A stretch of DNA of 64,000 nt, taken from NCBI RefSeq assembly GCF_910591885.1, contig NC_063275.1, positions 496,001 through 560,000 on the forward strand. The letters are read 5' to 3'. The stretch's first letter is position 1; the number at the start of each line of letters is the position of its first letter. Shown here one piece after another: positions 16,399 to 32,106 of this stretch. A program made the translations under genes and the position numbers. This DNA is from Bombus terrestris (lineage: Eukaryota; Arthropoda; Insecta; Hymenoptera; Apidae). Under the pieces are notes generated by a model. It did no database searches, was not told the origin of the DNA, and saw nothing but the letters and a program-made list of their open reading frames with translations.

Positions 16399-19300
16399 GT
16401 TATACGTTATATCGTAATAGTATATAACGTTATACGTTATATCGTATTACTATACAACGTTATACGTTATATCCTAATAGTATATAACGTTATACATTAT
16501 ATCCTATTACTATACAACGATATACGTTATATCGTAATACTATACAACGTTATACGTTATATCGTAATACTATACAACGTTATACGTTATATCGTAATAC
16601 TATACAACGTTATACGTTATATCGTAATAGTATATAACGTTATACGTTATATCGCAATACTATACAACGTTATACGTTATATCGTAATAGTATGTAACGT
16701 TATACGTTATATCGTATTACTATACAACGTTATACGTTATATCGTAATAGTATATAACGTTATACGTTATATCGTAATAGTATATAACGTTATACGGTAT
16801 ATGGTAATTCAATATAACGTTATACCTTATATCGTAATACTATACAACGTTATACGTTATATCGTAATACTATACAACGTTATACGTTATATCGTATTAC
16901 TATACAACGTTATACGTTATATCGTAATAGTATATACCGTTATACGTTATATGGTAATACAATATAACGTTATACCTTATATCGTAATACTATACAACGT
17001 TATACGTTATATCGTATTACTATACAACGTTATACGTTATATCGTATTACTATACAATGTTATACGTTATATCGTATTACTATACAACGTTATACCTTAT
17101 ATCGTAATACTATACAACATTATACGTTATATCGTATTACTATACAACGTTATACGTTATATCGTAATAGGATATAACGTTATACGTTATATCGTAGCAC
17201 AATATAACGTTATACCTTATATCGTAATACTATACAACGTTATACGTTATATCGTATAACTATACAACATTATACGTTATATCGTATTACTATACAACGT
17301 TATACGTTATATCGTAATAGTATATACCGTTATACGTTATATGGTAATACAATATAACGGTATACCTTATATCGTAATACTATACAACGTTATACGTTAT
17401 ATCGTATTACTATACAACGTTATACATTATATCCTATTACTATACAACATTATACGTTATATCGTATTACTATACAACGTTATACGTTATATCGTAATAC
17501 TATACAACGTTATACGTTATATCGTAATAGTATATAACGTTATACATTATATCCTATTACTATACAACGTTATACGTTATATCGTAATAGTATATAACGT
17601 TATACGTTATATTGCAATACTATACAACGTTATACGTTATATCGTAATAGTATATAACGTTATACGTTATATCCGATGACTATACAACGTTATACGTTAT
17701 ATCGTAATAGTATATAACGTTATGCATTATATCCTATTACTATACAACGTTATACGTTATATCGTAATAGTATATAACGTTATACGTTATATCGTAATAC
17801 TATACAACGTTATACGTTATATCGCAATACTATACAACGTTATACGTTATATCGTAATAGTATATAACGTTATACGTTATATCGTAATAGTATATAACGT
17901 TATACGTTATATGGTAATTCAATATAACGTTATACCTTATATCGTAATACTATACAACGTTATACGTTATATCGTATTACTATACAACGTTAAACGTTAT
18001 ATCCTATTACTATACAACGTTATACGTTATATCGTAATAGTATATAACGTTATTCGTTATATCGCAATACTATACAACGTTATACGTTATATCGTAATAG
18101 TATATAACGTTATACGTTATATCCGATGACTATACAACGTTATACGTTATATCGTAATAGTATATAACGTTATACATTATATCCTATTACTATACAACGT
18201 TATACGTTATATCGTAATAGTATATAACGTTATACGTTATATCGTAATACTATACAACGTTATACGTTATATCGCAATACTATACAACGTTATACGTTAT
18301 ATCGTAATAGTACATAACGTTATACGTTATATCGTAATAGTATATAACGTTGTACGTTATATGGTAATTCAATATAACGTTATACCTTATATCGTAATAC
18401 TATACAACTTTATACGTTATATCGTATTACTATACAACGTTAGACGTCATATCGTAATAGTATATAACGTTATACGTTATATCGTAATACTATACAACGT
18501 TATACGTTATATCGCAATACTATACAACGTTATACGTTATATCGTAATAGTATATAACGTTATACGTTATATCGTAATAGTATATAACGTTATACGTTAT
18601 ATGGTAATTCAATATAACGTTATACCTTATATCGTAATACTATACATCGTTATACGTTATATCGTATTACTATACAACGTTATACGTTATATCGTATTAC
18701 TATACAACGTTTTACGTTATATCGTAATAGTATATAACGTTATACGTTATATGGTAATACAATATAACGTTATACGTTATATCGTAATACTATACAACGT
18801 TATACGTTGTATCGTAATAGTATATAACGTTATACATTATATCCTATTACTATACAACGTTATACGTTACATCGTAATAGTATATAACGTTATACATTAT
18901 ATCCTATTACTATACAACGTTATACGTTATATCGTAATAGTATATAACGTTATACATTATATCCTATTACTATACAACGTTATACGTTATATCGTAATAG
19001 TATATACCGTTATACGTTATATGGTAATACTATACAACGTTATACGTTATATCCTAATAGTATATAACGTTATACATTATATCCTATTACTATACAACGA
19101 TATACGTTATATCGTAACACTATACAACGTTATACGTTATATCGTATTACTATACAACGTTATACGTTATATCGTATTACTATACAATGTTATACGTTAT
19201 ATCGCAATACTATACAACGTTATACGTTATATCGTAATAGTATATAACGTTATACGTTATATCGTAATAGTATATAACGTTATACGTTATATCGTATTAC

Positions 19301-19500
19301 TATACAACGTTATACGTTATATCGTAATGGTATATACCGTTATACGTTATATGGTAATACAATATAACGTTATACCTTATATCGTAATACTATACAACGT
19401 TATACGTTATATCGTATTACTATATAACGTTATACGTTATATCATATTACTATACAATGTTATACGTTATATCGCAATACTATACAACGTTATACGTTAT

Positions 19501-19890
19501 ATCGTAATAGTATATAACGTTATACGTTATATCGTATTACTATACAACGTTATACGTTATATCGTAATAGTATATAACGTTATACATTATATCCTATTAC
19601 TATACAACGTTATACGTTATGTCGTAATAGTATATAACGTTATACATTATATCCTATTACTATACAACGTTATACGTTATATCGTAATAGTATATAACGT
19701 TATACGTTATATCCTATTACTATACAACGTTATACGTTATATCGTAATAGTATATAACGTTATACATTATATCCTATTACTATACAACGTTATACGTTAT
19801 ATCGTAATAGTATATAACGTTATACGTTATATCGTAATACTATACAACGTTATACGTTATATCGCAATACTATACAACGTTATACGTTAT
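19501..19890. repeat. 390-bp block duplicated at offset 1,260 bp (upstream copy)
   Basis: Thirteen monomers read identically to 20761-21150, including the rare GTCGTAATAG unit and the rare CGTT...CCTATTAC unit. The match probably extends a little upstream. Identity ends just after the CGCAATAC unit. Confidence 0.88.
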
Positions 19891-20760
19891 ATCGTATTAC
19901 TATACAACGTTATACGTTATATCGTATTACTATACAATGTTATACGTTATATCGTATTACTATACAACGTTATACCTTATATCGTAATACTATACAACAT
20001 TATACGTTATATCGTATTACTATACAACGTTATACATTATATCGTAATAGGATATAACGTTATACGTTATATCGTAGCACAATATAACGTTATACCTTAT
20101 ATCGTAATACTATACAACGTTATACGTTATATCGTATTACTATACAACGTTATACATTATATCCTATTACTATACAACATTATACGTTATATCGTATTAC
20201 TATACAACGTTATACGTTATATCGTAATACTATACAACGTTATACGTTATATCGTAATAGTATATAACGTTATACATTATATCCTATTACTATACAACGT
20301 TATACGTTATATCGTAATAGTGTATAACGTTATACGTTATATCCTATTACTATACAACGTTATACGTTATATCGTAATAGTATATAACGTTATACATTAT
20401 ATCCTATTACTATACAACGTTATACGTTATATCGTAATAGTATATAACGTTATACGTTATATCGTAATACTATACAACGTTATACGTTATGTCGTAATAG
20501 TATATAACGTTATACATTATATCCTATTACTATACAACGTTATACGTTATATCGTAATAGTATATAACGTTATACGTTATATCCTATTACTATACAACGT
20601 TATACGTTATATCGTAATAGTATATAACGTTATACATTATATCCTATTACTATACAACGTTATACGTTATATCGTAATAGTATATAACGTTATACGTTAT
20701 ATCGTAATACTATACAACGTTATACGTTATATCGCAATACTATACAACGTTATACGTTAT

Positions 20761-21150
20761 ATCGTAATAGTATATAACGTTATACGTTATATCGTATTAC
20801 TATACAACGTTATACGTTATATCGTAATAGTATATAACGTTATACATTATATCCTATTACTATACAACGTTATACGTTATGTCGTAATAGTATATAACGT
20901 TATACATTATATCCTATTACTATACAACGTTATACGTTATATCGTAATAGTATATAACGTTATACGTTATATCCTATTACTATACAACGTTATACGTTAT
21001 ATCGTAATAGTATATAACGTTATACATTATATCCTATTACTATACAACGTTATACGTTATATCGTAATAGTATATAACGTTATACGTTATATCGTAATAC
21101 TATACAACGTTATACGTTATATCGCAATACTATACAACGTTATACGTTAT
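20761..21150. repeat. 390-bp block duplicated at offset 1,260 bp (downstream copy)
   Basis: Downstream copy of the block at 19501-19890. Parts of the same block occur again between 20,281 and 20,760 (GTCGTAATAG unit at 20491), so at least three related duplication steps built this region. Confidence 0.88.
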
Positions 21151-21281
21151 ATTGTACTACAAAATAACGTTATACGTTATATCTTAATACTATACAACGT
21201 TATACGTTATATCGCAATACTATACAACGTTATACCTTATATCGTAATAGTATATAACGTTATATCCGATTACTATACAAC

Positions 21282-24200
21282 GTTATACGTTATATCGTAA
21301 TAGTATATAACGTTATACGTTATATCGTATTACTATACAACGTTATACGTTATATCCTAATAGTATATAACGTTATACATTATATCCTATTACTATACAA
21401 CGATATACGTTATATCGTAATACTATACAACGTCATACGTTATATCGTAATACTATACAACGTTATACATTATATCCTATTACTATACAACGTTATACGT
21501 TATATCGTAATAGTATATAACGTTATACGTTATATCGCAATACTATACAACGTTATACGTTATATCGTAATAGTATGTAACGTTATACGTTATATCGTAT
21601 TACTATACAACGTTATACGTTATATCGTAATAGTATATAACGTTATACGTTATATCGTAATAGTATATAACGTTATACGTTATATGGTAATTCAATGTAA
21701 CGTTATACCTTATATCGTAATACTATACAACGTTATACGTTATATCGTAATACTATACAACGTTATACGTTATATCGTATTACTATACAACGTTATACGT
21801 TATATCGTAATAGTATATACCGTTATACGTTATATGGTAATACAATATAACGTTATACCTTATATCGTAATACTATACAACGTTATACGTTATATCGTAT
21901 TACTATACAACGTTATACGTTATATCGTGTTACTATACAATGTTATACGTTATATCGTATTACTATACAACGTTATACCTTATATCGTAATACTATACAA
22001 CATTATACGTTATATCGTATTACTATACAACGTTATACGTTATATCGTAATAGGATATAACGTTATACGTTATATCGTAGCACAATATAACGTTATACCT
22101 TATATCGTAATACTATACAACGTTATACGTTATATCGTATAACTATACAACATTATACGTTATATCGTATTACTATACAACGTTATACGTTATATCGTAA
22201 TAGTATATACCGTTATACGTTATATGGTAATACAATATAACGTTATACCTTATATCGTAATACTATACAACGTTATACGTTATATCGTATTACTATACAA
22301 CGTTATACATTATATCCTATTACTATACAACATTATACGTTATATCGTATTACTATACAACGTTATACGTTATATCGTAATACTATACAACGTTATACGT
22401 TATATCGTAATAGTATATAACGTTATACATTATATCCTATTACTATACAACGTTATACGTTATATCGTAATAGTATATAACGTTATACATTATATCCTAT
22501 TACTATACAACGTTATACGTTATATCGTAATAGTATATAACGTTATACGTTATATCGTAATACTATACAACGTTATACGTTATATCGCAATACTATACAA
22601 CGTTATACGTTATATCGTAATAGTATATAACGTTATACGTTATATGGTAATTCAATATAACGTTATACCTTATATCGTAATACTATACAACGTTATACGT
22701 TATATCGTATTACTATACAACGTTAAACGTTATATCCTATTACTATACAACGTTATACGTTATATCGTAATAGTATATAACGTTATGCGTTATATCGCAA
22801 TACTATACAACGTTATACGTTATATCGTAATAGTATATAACGTTATACGTTATATCCGATGACTATACAACGTTATACGTTATATCGTAATAGTATATAA
22901 CGTTATACATTATATCCTATTACTATACAACGTTATACGTTATATCGTAATAGTATATAACGTTATACGTTATATCGTAATACTATACAACGTTATACGT
23001 TATATCGCAATACTATACAACGTTATACGTTATATCGTAATAGTACATAACGTTATACGTTTTATCGTAATACTATACAACGTTATACGTTATATCGTAA
23101 TAGTATATAACGTTGTACGTTATATGGTAATTCAATATAACGTTATACCTTATATCGTAATACTATACAACTTTATACGTTATATCGTATTACTATACAA
23201 CGTTAGACGTCATATCGTAATAGTATATAACGTTATACGTTTTATCGTAATACTATACAACGTTATACGTTATATCGTAATAGTATATAACGTTATACGT
23301 TATATTGCAATACTATACAACGTTATACGTTATATCGTAATAGCATATAACGTTATACGTTATATCCGATGACTATACAACGTTATACGTTATATCGTAA
23401 TAGTATATAACGTTATACATTATGTCCTATTACTATACAACGTTATACGTTATATCGTAATAGTATATAACGTTATACGTTATATCGTAATACTATACAA
23501 CGTTATACGTTATATCGCAATACTATACAACGTTATACGTTATATCGTAATAGTATATAACGTTATACGTTATATCGTAATAGTATATAACGTTATACGT
23601 TATATGGTAATTCAATATAACGTTATACCTTATATCGTAATACTATACAACGTTATACGTTATATCGTATTACTATACAACGTTATACGTTATATCGTAT
23701 TACTATACAACGTTATACGTTATATCGTAATAGTATATAACGTTATACGTTATATGGTAATACAATATAACGTTATACGTTATATCGTAATACTATACAA
23801 CGTTATACGTTGTATCGTAATAGTATATAACGTTATACATTATATCCTATTACTATACAACGTTATACGTTACATCGTAATAGTATATAACGTTATACAT
23901 TATATCCTATTACTATACAACGTTATACGTTATATCGTAATAGTATATAACGTTATACATTATATCCTATTACTATACAACGTTATACGTTATATCGTAA
24001 TAGTATATACCGTTATACGTTATATGGTAATACTATACAACGTTATACGTTATATCCTAATAGTATATAACGTTATACATTATATCCTATTACTATACAA
24101 CGATATACGTTATATCGTAACACTATACAACGTTATACGTTATATCGTATTACTATACAACGTTATACGTTATATCGTATTACTATACAATGTTATACGT

Positions 24201-24904
24201 TATATCGCAATACTATACAACGTTATACGTTATATCGTAATAGTATATAACGTTATACGTTATATCGTAATAGTATATAACGTTATACGTTATATCGTAT
24301 TACTATACAACGTTATACGTTATATCGTAATGGTATATACCGTTATACGTTATATGGTAATACAATATAACGTTATACCTTATATCGTAATACTATACAA
24401 CGTTATACGTTATATCGTATTACTATATAACGTTATACGTTATATCATATTACTATACAATGTTATACGTTATATCGCAATACTATACAACGTTATACGT
24501 TATATCGTAATAGTATATAACGTTATACGTTATATCGTATTACTATACAACGTTATACGTTATATCGTAATAGTATATAACGTTATACATTATATCCTAT
24601 TACTATACAACGTTATACGTTATGTCGTAATAGTATATAACGTTATACTTTATATCCTATTACTATACAACGTTATACGTTATATCGTAATAGTATATAA
24701 CGTTATACGTTATATCGTAACACAACATAACGTTATACCTTATATCGTAATTCTATACAACGTTATACGTTATATTGTACTACAAAATAACGTTATACGT
24801 TATATCTTAATACTATACAACGTTATACGTTATATCGCAATACTATACAACGTTATACCTTATATCGTAATAGTATATAACGTTATATCCGATTACTATA
24901 CAAC
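21282..24904. repeat. HOR copy A7 (3,623 bp)
   Basis: A regular copy equal to 121 monomer lengths minus 7, closing with the short unit at 24882-24904. It has one GACGTC unit (23202) and the unpatched 3' end seen in A1 and A2 (ACACAACATAAC and TACTACAAAATAAC units), so it branches away from A4 and A5. Confidence 0.88.
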
Positions 24905-27900
24905 GTTATACGTTATATCGTAATAGTATATAACGTTATACGTTATATCGTATTACTATACAACGTTATACGTTATATCCTAATAGTATATAACGTTATA
25001 CGTTATATCCGATTACTATACAACGTTATACGTTATATCGTAATAGTATATAACGTTATACGTTATATCGTATTACTATACAACGTTATACGTTATATCG
25101 TAATACTATACAACGTTATACGTTATATCGTAATAGTATATAACGTTATACATTATATCCTATTACTATACAACGTTATACGTTATATCGTAATACTATA
25201 CAACGTTATACGTTATATCGCAATACTATACAACGTTATACGATATATCGTAATAGTATATAACGTTATACGTTATATCCGATTACTATACAACGTTATA
25301 CGTTATATCGTAATAGTATATAACGTTATACGTTATATCGTATTACTATACAACGTTATACGTTATATCGTAATAGTATATAACGTTGTACGTTATATCG
25401 TAATACTATACAACGTTATACGTTGTATCGTAATAGTATATAACGTTATACGTTATATCGTATTACTATACAACGTTAGACGTTATATCGTAATAGTATA
25501 TAACGTTATACGTTATATCCGATGACTATACAACGTTATACGTTATATCGTAATAGTATATAACGTTATACGTTATATCGTAATAGTATATAACGTTATA
25601 CCTTATATCGTAATACTATACAACGTTATACGTTATATCGTAATACTATACAACGATATACGTTATATCGTAATACTATACAACGTTATACGTTATATCG
25701 TATTACTATACAACGTTATACGTTATATCGTATTACTATACAATGTTATACGTTATATCGCAATACTATACAACGTTATACGTTATATTGTACTACAAAA
25801 TAACGTTATACGTTATATCTTAATACTATGCAACGTTATACGTTATATCGCAATACTATACAACGTTATACCTTATATCGTAATAGTTTATAACGTTATA
25901 TCCGATTACTATACAACATTATACGTTATATCGTAATAGTATATAACGTTATACGTTATATCGTAATAGTATATAACGTTATACATTATATCCTATTACT
26001 ATACAACGTTATACGTTATGTCGTAATAGTATATAACGTTATACATTATATCCTATTACTATACAACGTTATACGTTATATCGTAATAGTATATAACGTT
26101 ATACGTTATATCGTAACACAACATAACGTTATACCTTATATCGTAATACTATACAACGTTATACGTTATATTGTACTACAAAATAACGTTATACGTTATA
26201 TCTTAATACTATACAACGTTATACGTTATATCGCAATACTATACAACGTTATACCTTATATCGTAATAGTATATAACGTTATATCCGATTACTATACAAC
26301 GTTATACGTTATATCGTAATAGTATATAACGTTATACGTTATATCGTATTACTATACAACGTTATACGTTATATCCTAATAGTATATAACGTTATACATT
26401 ATATCCTATTACTATACAACGATATACGTTATATAGTAATACTATACAACGTTATACGTTATATCCTAATAGTATATAACGTTATACATTATATCCTATT
26501 ACTATACAACGATATACGTTATATCGTAATACTATACAACGTCATACGTTATATCGTAATACTATACAACGTTATACATTATATCCTATTACTATACAAC
26601 GTTATACGTTATATCGTAATAGTATATAACGTTATACGTTATATCGTATTACTATACAACGTTATACGTTATATCCTAATAGTATATAACGTTATACATT
26701 ATATCCTATTACTATACAACGTTATACGTTATATCGTAATACTATACAACGTCATACGTTATATCGTAATACTATACAACGTTATACATTATATCCTATT
26801 ACTATACAACGTTATACGTTATATCGTAATAGTATATAACGTTATACGTTATATCGCAATACTATACAACGTTATACGTTATATCGTAATAGTATGTAAC
26901 GTTATACGTTATATCGTATTACTATACAACGTTATACGTTATATCGTAATAGTATATAACGTTATACGTTATATCGTAATAGTATATAACGTTATACGTT
27001 ATATGGTAATTCAACATAACGTTATACCTTATATCGTAATACTATACAACGTTATACGTTATATCGTAATACTATACAACGTTATACGTTATATCGTATT
27101 ACTATACAACGTTATACGTTATATCGTAATAGTATATACCGTTATACGTTATATGGTAATACAATATAACGTTATACCTTATATCGTAATACTATACAAC
27201 GTTATACGTTATATCGTATTACTATACAACGTTATACGTTATATCGTATTACTATACAATGTTATACGTTATATCGTATTACTATACAACGTTATACCTT
27301 ATATCGTAATACTATACAACATTATACGTTATATCGTATTACTATACAACGTTATACGTTATATCGTATTACTATACAACGTTATACATTATATCCTATT
27401 ACTATACAACATTATACGTTATATCGTAATAGTATATAACGTTATACATTATATCCTATTACTATACAACGTTATACGTTATATCGTAATAGTATATAAC
27501 GTTATACGTTATATCGTAATACTATACAACGTTATACGTTATATCGTAATAGTATATAACGTTATACATTATATCGTATTACTATACAACGTTATACGTT
27601 ATATCGTAATAGTATATAACGTTGTACGTTATATCGTAATACTATACAACGTTATACGTTGTATCGTAATAGTATATAACGTTATACGTTATATCGTATT
27701 ACTATACAACGTTAGACGTTATATCGTAATAGTATATAACGTTATACGTTTTATCGTAATACTATACAACGTTATACGTTGTATCGTAATAGTATATAAC
27801 GTTATACATTATATCCTATTACTATACAACGTTATACGTTACATCGTAATAGTATATAACGTTATACATTATATCCTATTACTATACAACGTTATACGTT

Positions 27901-28573
27901 ATATCGTAATAGTATATAACGTTATACGTTATATCGCAATACTATACAACGTTATACGTTATATCGTAATAGTATATAACGTTATACGTTATATCCGATG
28001 ACTATACAACGTTATACGTTATATCGTAATAGTATATAACGTTATACGTTATATCGTAATAGTATATAACGTTATACGTTATATGGTAATTCAATATAAC
28101 GTTATACCTTATATCGTAATACTATACAACGTTATACGTTATATCGTAATACTATACAACGTTATACGTTATATCGTATTACTATACAACGTTATACGTT
28201 ATATCGTAATAGTATATACCGTTATACGTTATATGGTAATACAATATAACGTTATACCTTATATCGTAATACTATACAACGTTATACGTTATATCGTAAT
28301 ACTATACAACGATATACGTTATATCGTAATACTATACAACGTTATACGTTATATCGTATTACTATACAACGTTATACGTTATATCGTATTACTATACAAT
28401 GTTATACGTTATATCGCAATACTATACAACGTTATACGTTATATTGTACTACAAAATAACGTTATACGTTATATCTTAATACTATACAACGTTATACGTT
28501 ATATCGCAATACTATACAACGTTATACCTTATATCGTAATAGTTTATAACGTTATATCCGATTACTATACAAC
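24905..28573. repeat. HOR copy A8 (rearranged, three short units)
   Basis: A rearranged stretch with short units at 25895-25917, 26278-26300 and 28551-28573. The start (24905-25590) reuses fragments of the HOR start out of their usual order. From 25595 the order matches a second stretch beginning at 28251. No GACGTC unit is present; the equivalent unit at about 27,711 reads GTTAGACGTTATATCG. Confidence 0.8.
25595..26430. repeat. Segmental duplication, offset 2,656 bp (upstream copy)
   Basis: Monomer order, the rare TAGTTTATAAC unit and both short units (25895, 26278) recur at 28251 onward with constant offset. I see a few copy-specific substitutions, such as TATGCAAC here. The 3' limit is approximate. 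Confidence 0.8.
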
Positions 28574-29086
28574 ATTATACGTTATATCGTAATAGTATAT
28601 AACGTTATACGTTATATCGTAATAGTATATAACGTTATACATTATATCCTATTACTATACAACGAAATACGTTATGTCGTAATAGTATATAACGTTATAC
28701 ATTATATCCTATTACTATACAACGTTATACGTTATATCGTAATAGTATATAACGTTATACGTTATATCGTAACACAACATAACGTTATACCTTATATCGT
28801 AATACTATACAACGTTATACGTTATATTGTACTACAAAATAACGTTTTACGTTATATCTTAATACTATACAACGTTATACGTTATATCGCAATACTATAC
28901 AACGTTATACCTTATATCGTAATAGTATATAACGTTATATCCGATTACTATACAACGTTATACGTTATATCGTAATAGTATATAACGTTATACGTTATAT
29001 CGTATTACTATACAACGTTATACGTTATATCCTAATAGTATATAACGTTATACATTATATCCTATTACTATACAACGATATACGTT
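28251..29086. repeat. Segmental duplication, offset 2,656 bp (downstream copy)
   Basis: Partner of 25595-26430, with short units at 28551 and 28934 in the same relative places. Private changes include AACGAAATAC near 28,661 and AACGTTTTAC near 28,844. The 3' limit is approximate. Confidence 0.8.
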
Positions 29087-32000
29087 ATATCGTAATACTA
29101 TACAACGTTATACGTTATATCGTAATACTATACAACGTTATACATTATATCCTATTACTATACAACGTTATACGTTATATCGTAATAGTATATAACGTTA
29201 TACGTTATATCGCAATACTATACAACGTTATACGTTATATCGTAATAGTATGTAACGTTATACGTTATATCGTATTACTATACAACGTTATACGTTATAT
29301 CGTAATAGTATATAACGTTATACGTTATATCGTATTACTATACAACGTTATACGTTATATCGTATTACTATACAATGTTATACGTTATATCGTATTACTA
29401 TACAACGTTATACCTTATATCGTAATACTATACAACATTATACGTTATATCGTATTACTATACAACGTTATACGTTATATCGTAATAGGATATAACGTTA
29501 TACGTTATATCGTAGCACAATATAACGTTATACCCTATATCGTAATACTATACAACGTTATACGTTATATCGTATAACTATACAACATTATACGTTATAT
29601 CGTATTACTATACAACGTTATACGTTATATCGTAATAGTATATAACGTTATACGTTATATCGTAATAGTATATAACGTTATACGTTATATCGTAATAGTA
29701 TATAACGTTATACATTATATCCTATTACTATACAACATTATACGTTATATCGTATTACTATACAACGTTATACGTTATAGCGTATTACTATACAACGTTA
29801 TACGTTATATCGTAATAGTATATACCGTTATACGTTATATGGTAATGCAATATAACGTTATACCTTATATCGTAATACTATACAACGTTATACGTTATAT
29901 CGTATTACTATACAACGTTATACATTATATCCTATTACTATACAACATTATACGTTATATCGTATTACTATACAACGTTATACGTTATATCATAATACTA
30001 TACAACGTTATACGTTATATCGTAATAGTATATAACGTTATACATTATATCCTATTACTATACAACGTTATACGTTATATCGTAATAGTATATAACGTTA
30101 TACATTATATCCTATTACTATACAACGTTATACGTTATATCGTAATAGTATATAACGTTATGCGTTATATCGTAATACTATACAACGTTATACGTTATAT
30201 CGCAATACTATACAACGTAATACGTTATATCGTAATAGTATATAACGTTATACGTTATATCCGATTACTATACAACGTTATACGTTACATCGTAATAGTA
30301 TAAAACGTTATACATTATATCCTATTACTATACAACGTTATACGTTATATCGTAATAGTATATAACGTTATACGTTATATCGCAATACTATACAACGTTA
30401 TACGTTATATCGTAATAGTATATAACGTTATACGTTATATCCGATGACTATACAACGTTATACGTTATATCGTAATAGTATATAACGTTATACGTTATAT
30501 CGTAATAGTATATAACGTTATACGTTATATCCGATGACTATACAACGTTATACGTTATATCGTAATAGTATATAACGTTATACGTTATATCGTAATAGTA
30601 TATAACGTTATACGTTATATGGTAATTCAATATAACGTTATACCTTATATCGTAATACTATACAACGTTATACGTTATATCGTAATACTATACAACGTTA
30701 TACGTTATATCGTATTACTATACAACGTTATACGTTATATCGTAATAGTATATACCGTTATACGTTATATGGTAATACAATATAACGTTATACCTTATAT
30801 CGTAATACTATACAACGTTATACTTTATATCGTATTACTATACAACGTTATACGTTATATCGTATTACTATACAATGTTATACGTTATATCGTATTACTA
30901 TACAACGTTATACCTTATATCGTAATACTATACAACATTATACGTTATATCGTATTACTATACAACGTTATACGTTATATCGTAATAGGATATAACGTTA
31001 TACGTTATATCGTAATAGGATATAACGTTATACGTTATATCGTAGCACAATATAACGTTATACCTTATATCGTAATACTATACAACGTTATACGTTATAT
31101 CGTATTACTATACAACGTTATACGTTGTATCGTATTACTATACAACGTTATACGTTATATCGTAATAGTATATACCGTTATACGTTATATGGTAATACAA
31201 TATAACGTTATACCTTATATCGTAATACTATACAACGTTATAGGTTATATCGTATTACTATACAACGTTATACACTATATCCTATTACTATACAACATTA
31301 TACGTTATATCGTATTACTATACAACGTTATACGTTATATCGTAATACTATACAACGTTATACGTTGTATCGTATTACTATACAACGTTATACGTTATAT
31401 CGTAATAGTATATACCGTTATACGTTATATGGTAATACAATATAACGTTATACCTTATATCGTAATACTATACAACGTTATACGTTATATCGTATTACTA
31501 TACAACGTTATACACTATATCCTATTACTATACAACATTATACGTTATATCGTATTACTATACAACGTTATACGTTATATCGTAATACTATACAACGTTA
31601 TACGTTATATCGTAATAGTATATAACGTTATACATTATATCCTATTACTATACAACGTTATACGTTATATCGTAATAGTATATAACGTTATACATTATAT
31701 CCTATTACTATACAACGTTATACGTTATATCGTAATAGTATATAACGTTGTACGTTATATCGTAATACTATACAACGTTATACGTTATATCGTATTACTA
31801 TACAACGTTATACGTTATATCGTAATAGTATATACCGTTATACGTTATATGGTAATACAATATAACGTTATACCTTATATCGTAATACTATACAACGTTA
31901 TACGTTATATCGTATTACTATACAACGTTATACATTATATCCTATTACTATACAACATTATACGTTATATCGTATTACTATACAACGTTATACGTTATAT

Positions 32001-32106
32001 CGTAATACTATACAACGTTATACGTTATATCGTAATAGTATATAACGTTATACGTTATATCGTATTACTATACAACGTTATACGTTATATCGCAATAGTA
32101 TATAAC
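28574..32106. repeat. HOR copy A9 (irregular end of domain A)
   Basis: The last domain A stretch. It has a short unit at 28934-28956 and then 5.3 kb with no short unit, the longest such gap up to that point. It contains a GTTATGCGTT unit, TAGGATATAAC and TAGCACAATATAAC units, and the 240-bp tandem blocks at 31117-31596. It runs into diverged monomers at 32107. Confidence 0.78.
31117..31596. repeat. 240-bp (8-monomer) tandem duplication
   Basis: Copies at 31117-31356 and 31357-31596 both begin with the rare GTTGTATCG unit and both carry the rare CACTATATCC change. Read base by base they differ at one place (TAGGTT against TACGTT). A related, more diverged 8-monomer block follows at about 31777-32016. 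Confidence 0.88.

Larger units (their letters stand above)
16399..21281. repeat. HOR copy A6 (4,883 bp, internally expanded)
   Basis: The longest domain A copy, equal to 163 monomer lengths minus 7. The extra length lies in 19.5-21.1 kb, where a block containing a CGTT...CCTATTAC monomer recurs four times (its CCTATTAC at about 19,713; 20,343; 20,583; 20,973). The CCGATGAC unit after the GACGTC unit is missing here, which is why one frame stays open from 18361 to 21300. Confidence 0.86.
1..32106. repeat. Domain A of the array (about 4-kb higher-order repeats)
   Basis: This half has its own ordered set of monomer variants. They include units with TAGGATATAAC and TAGCACAATATAAC, a TACTACAAAATAAC unit, units ending TATACC, TGGTAATTCAATATAAC units, a CCGATGAC unit and a GACGTC-bearing unit. 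These recur in the same order at intervals near 4 kb. The domain marker is a 23-bp short unit beginning GTTATATCCGATTAC that follows a CCTT-class monomer, starting at 1651, 5724, 9737 (variant), 13480, 13863, 16376, 21259, 24882, 25895, 26278, 28551 and 28934. Copy lengths run from 2,896 to 4,883 bp, always 30n minus 7 per short unit, so copies differ by whole monomers. Confidence 0.9.

Noticed and set aside
13480..28956. The 383-bp spacing of short units (13480/13863, 25895/26278, 28551/28934) as one conserved module
   Set aside because: The last two share contents but the first contains different monomers, so equal length is coincidental.
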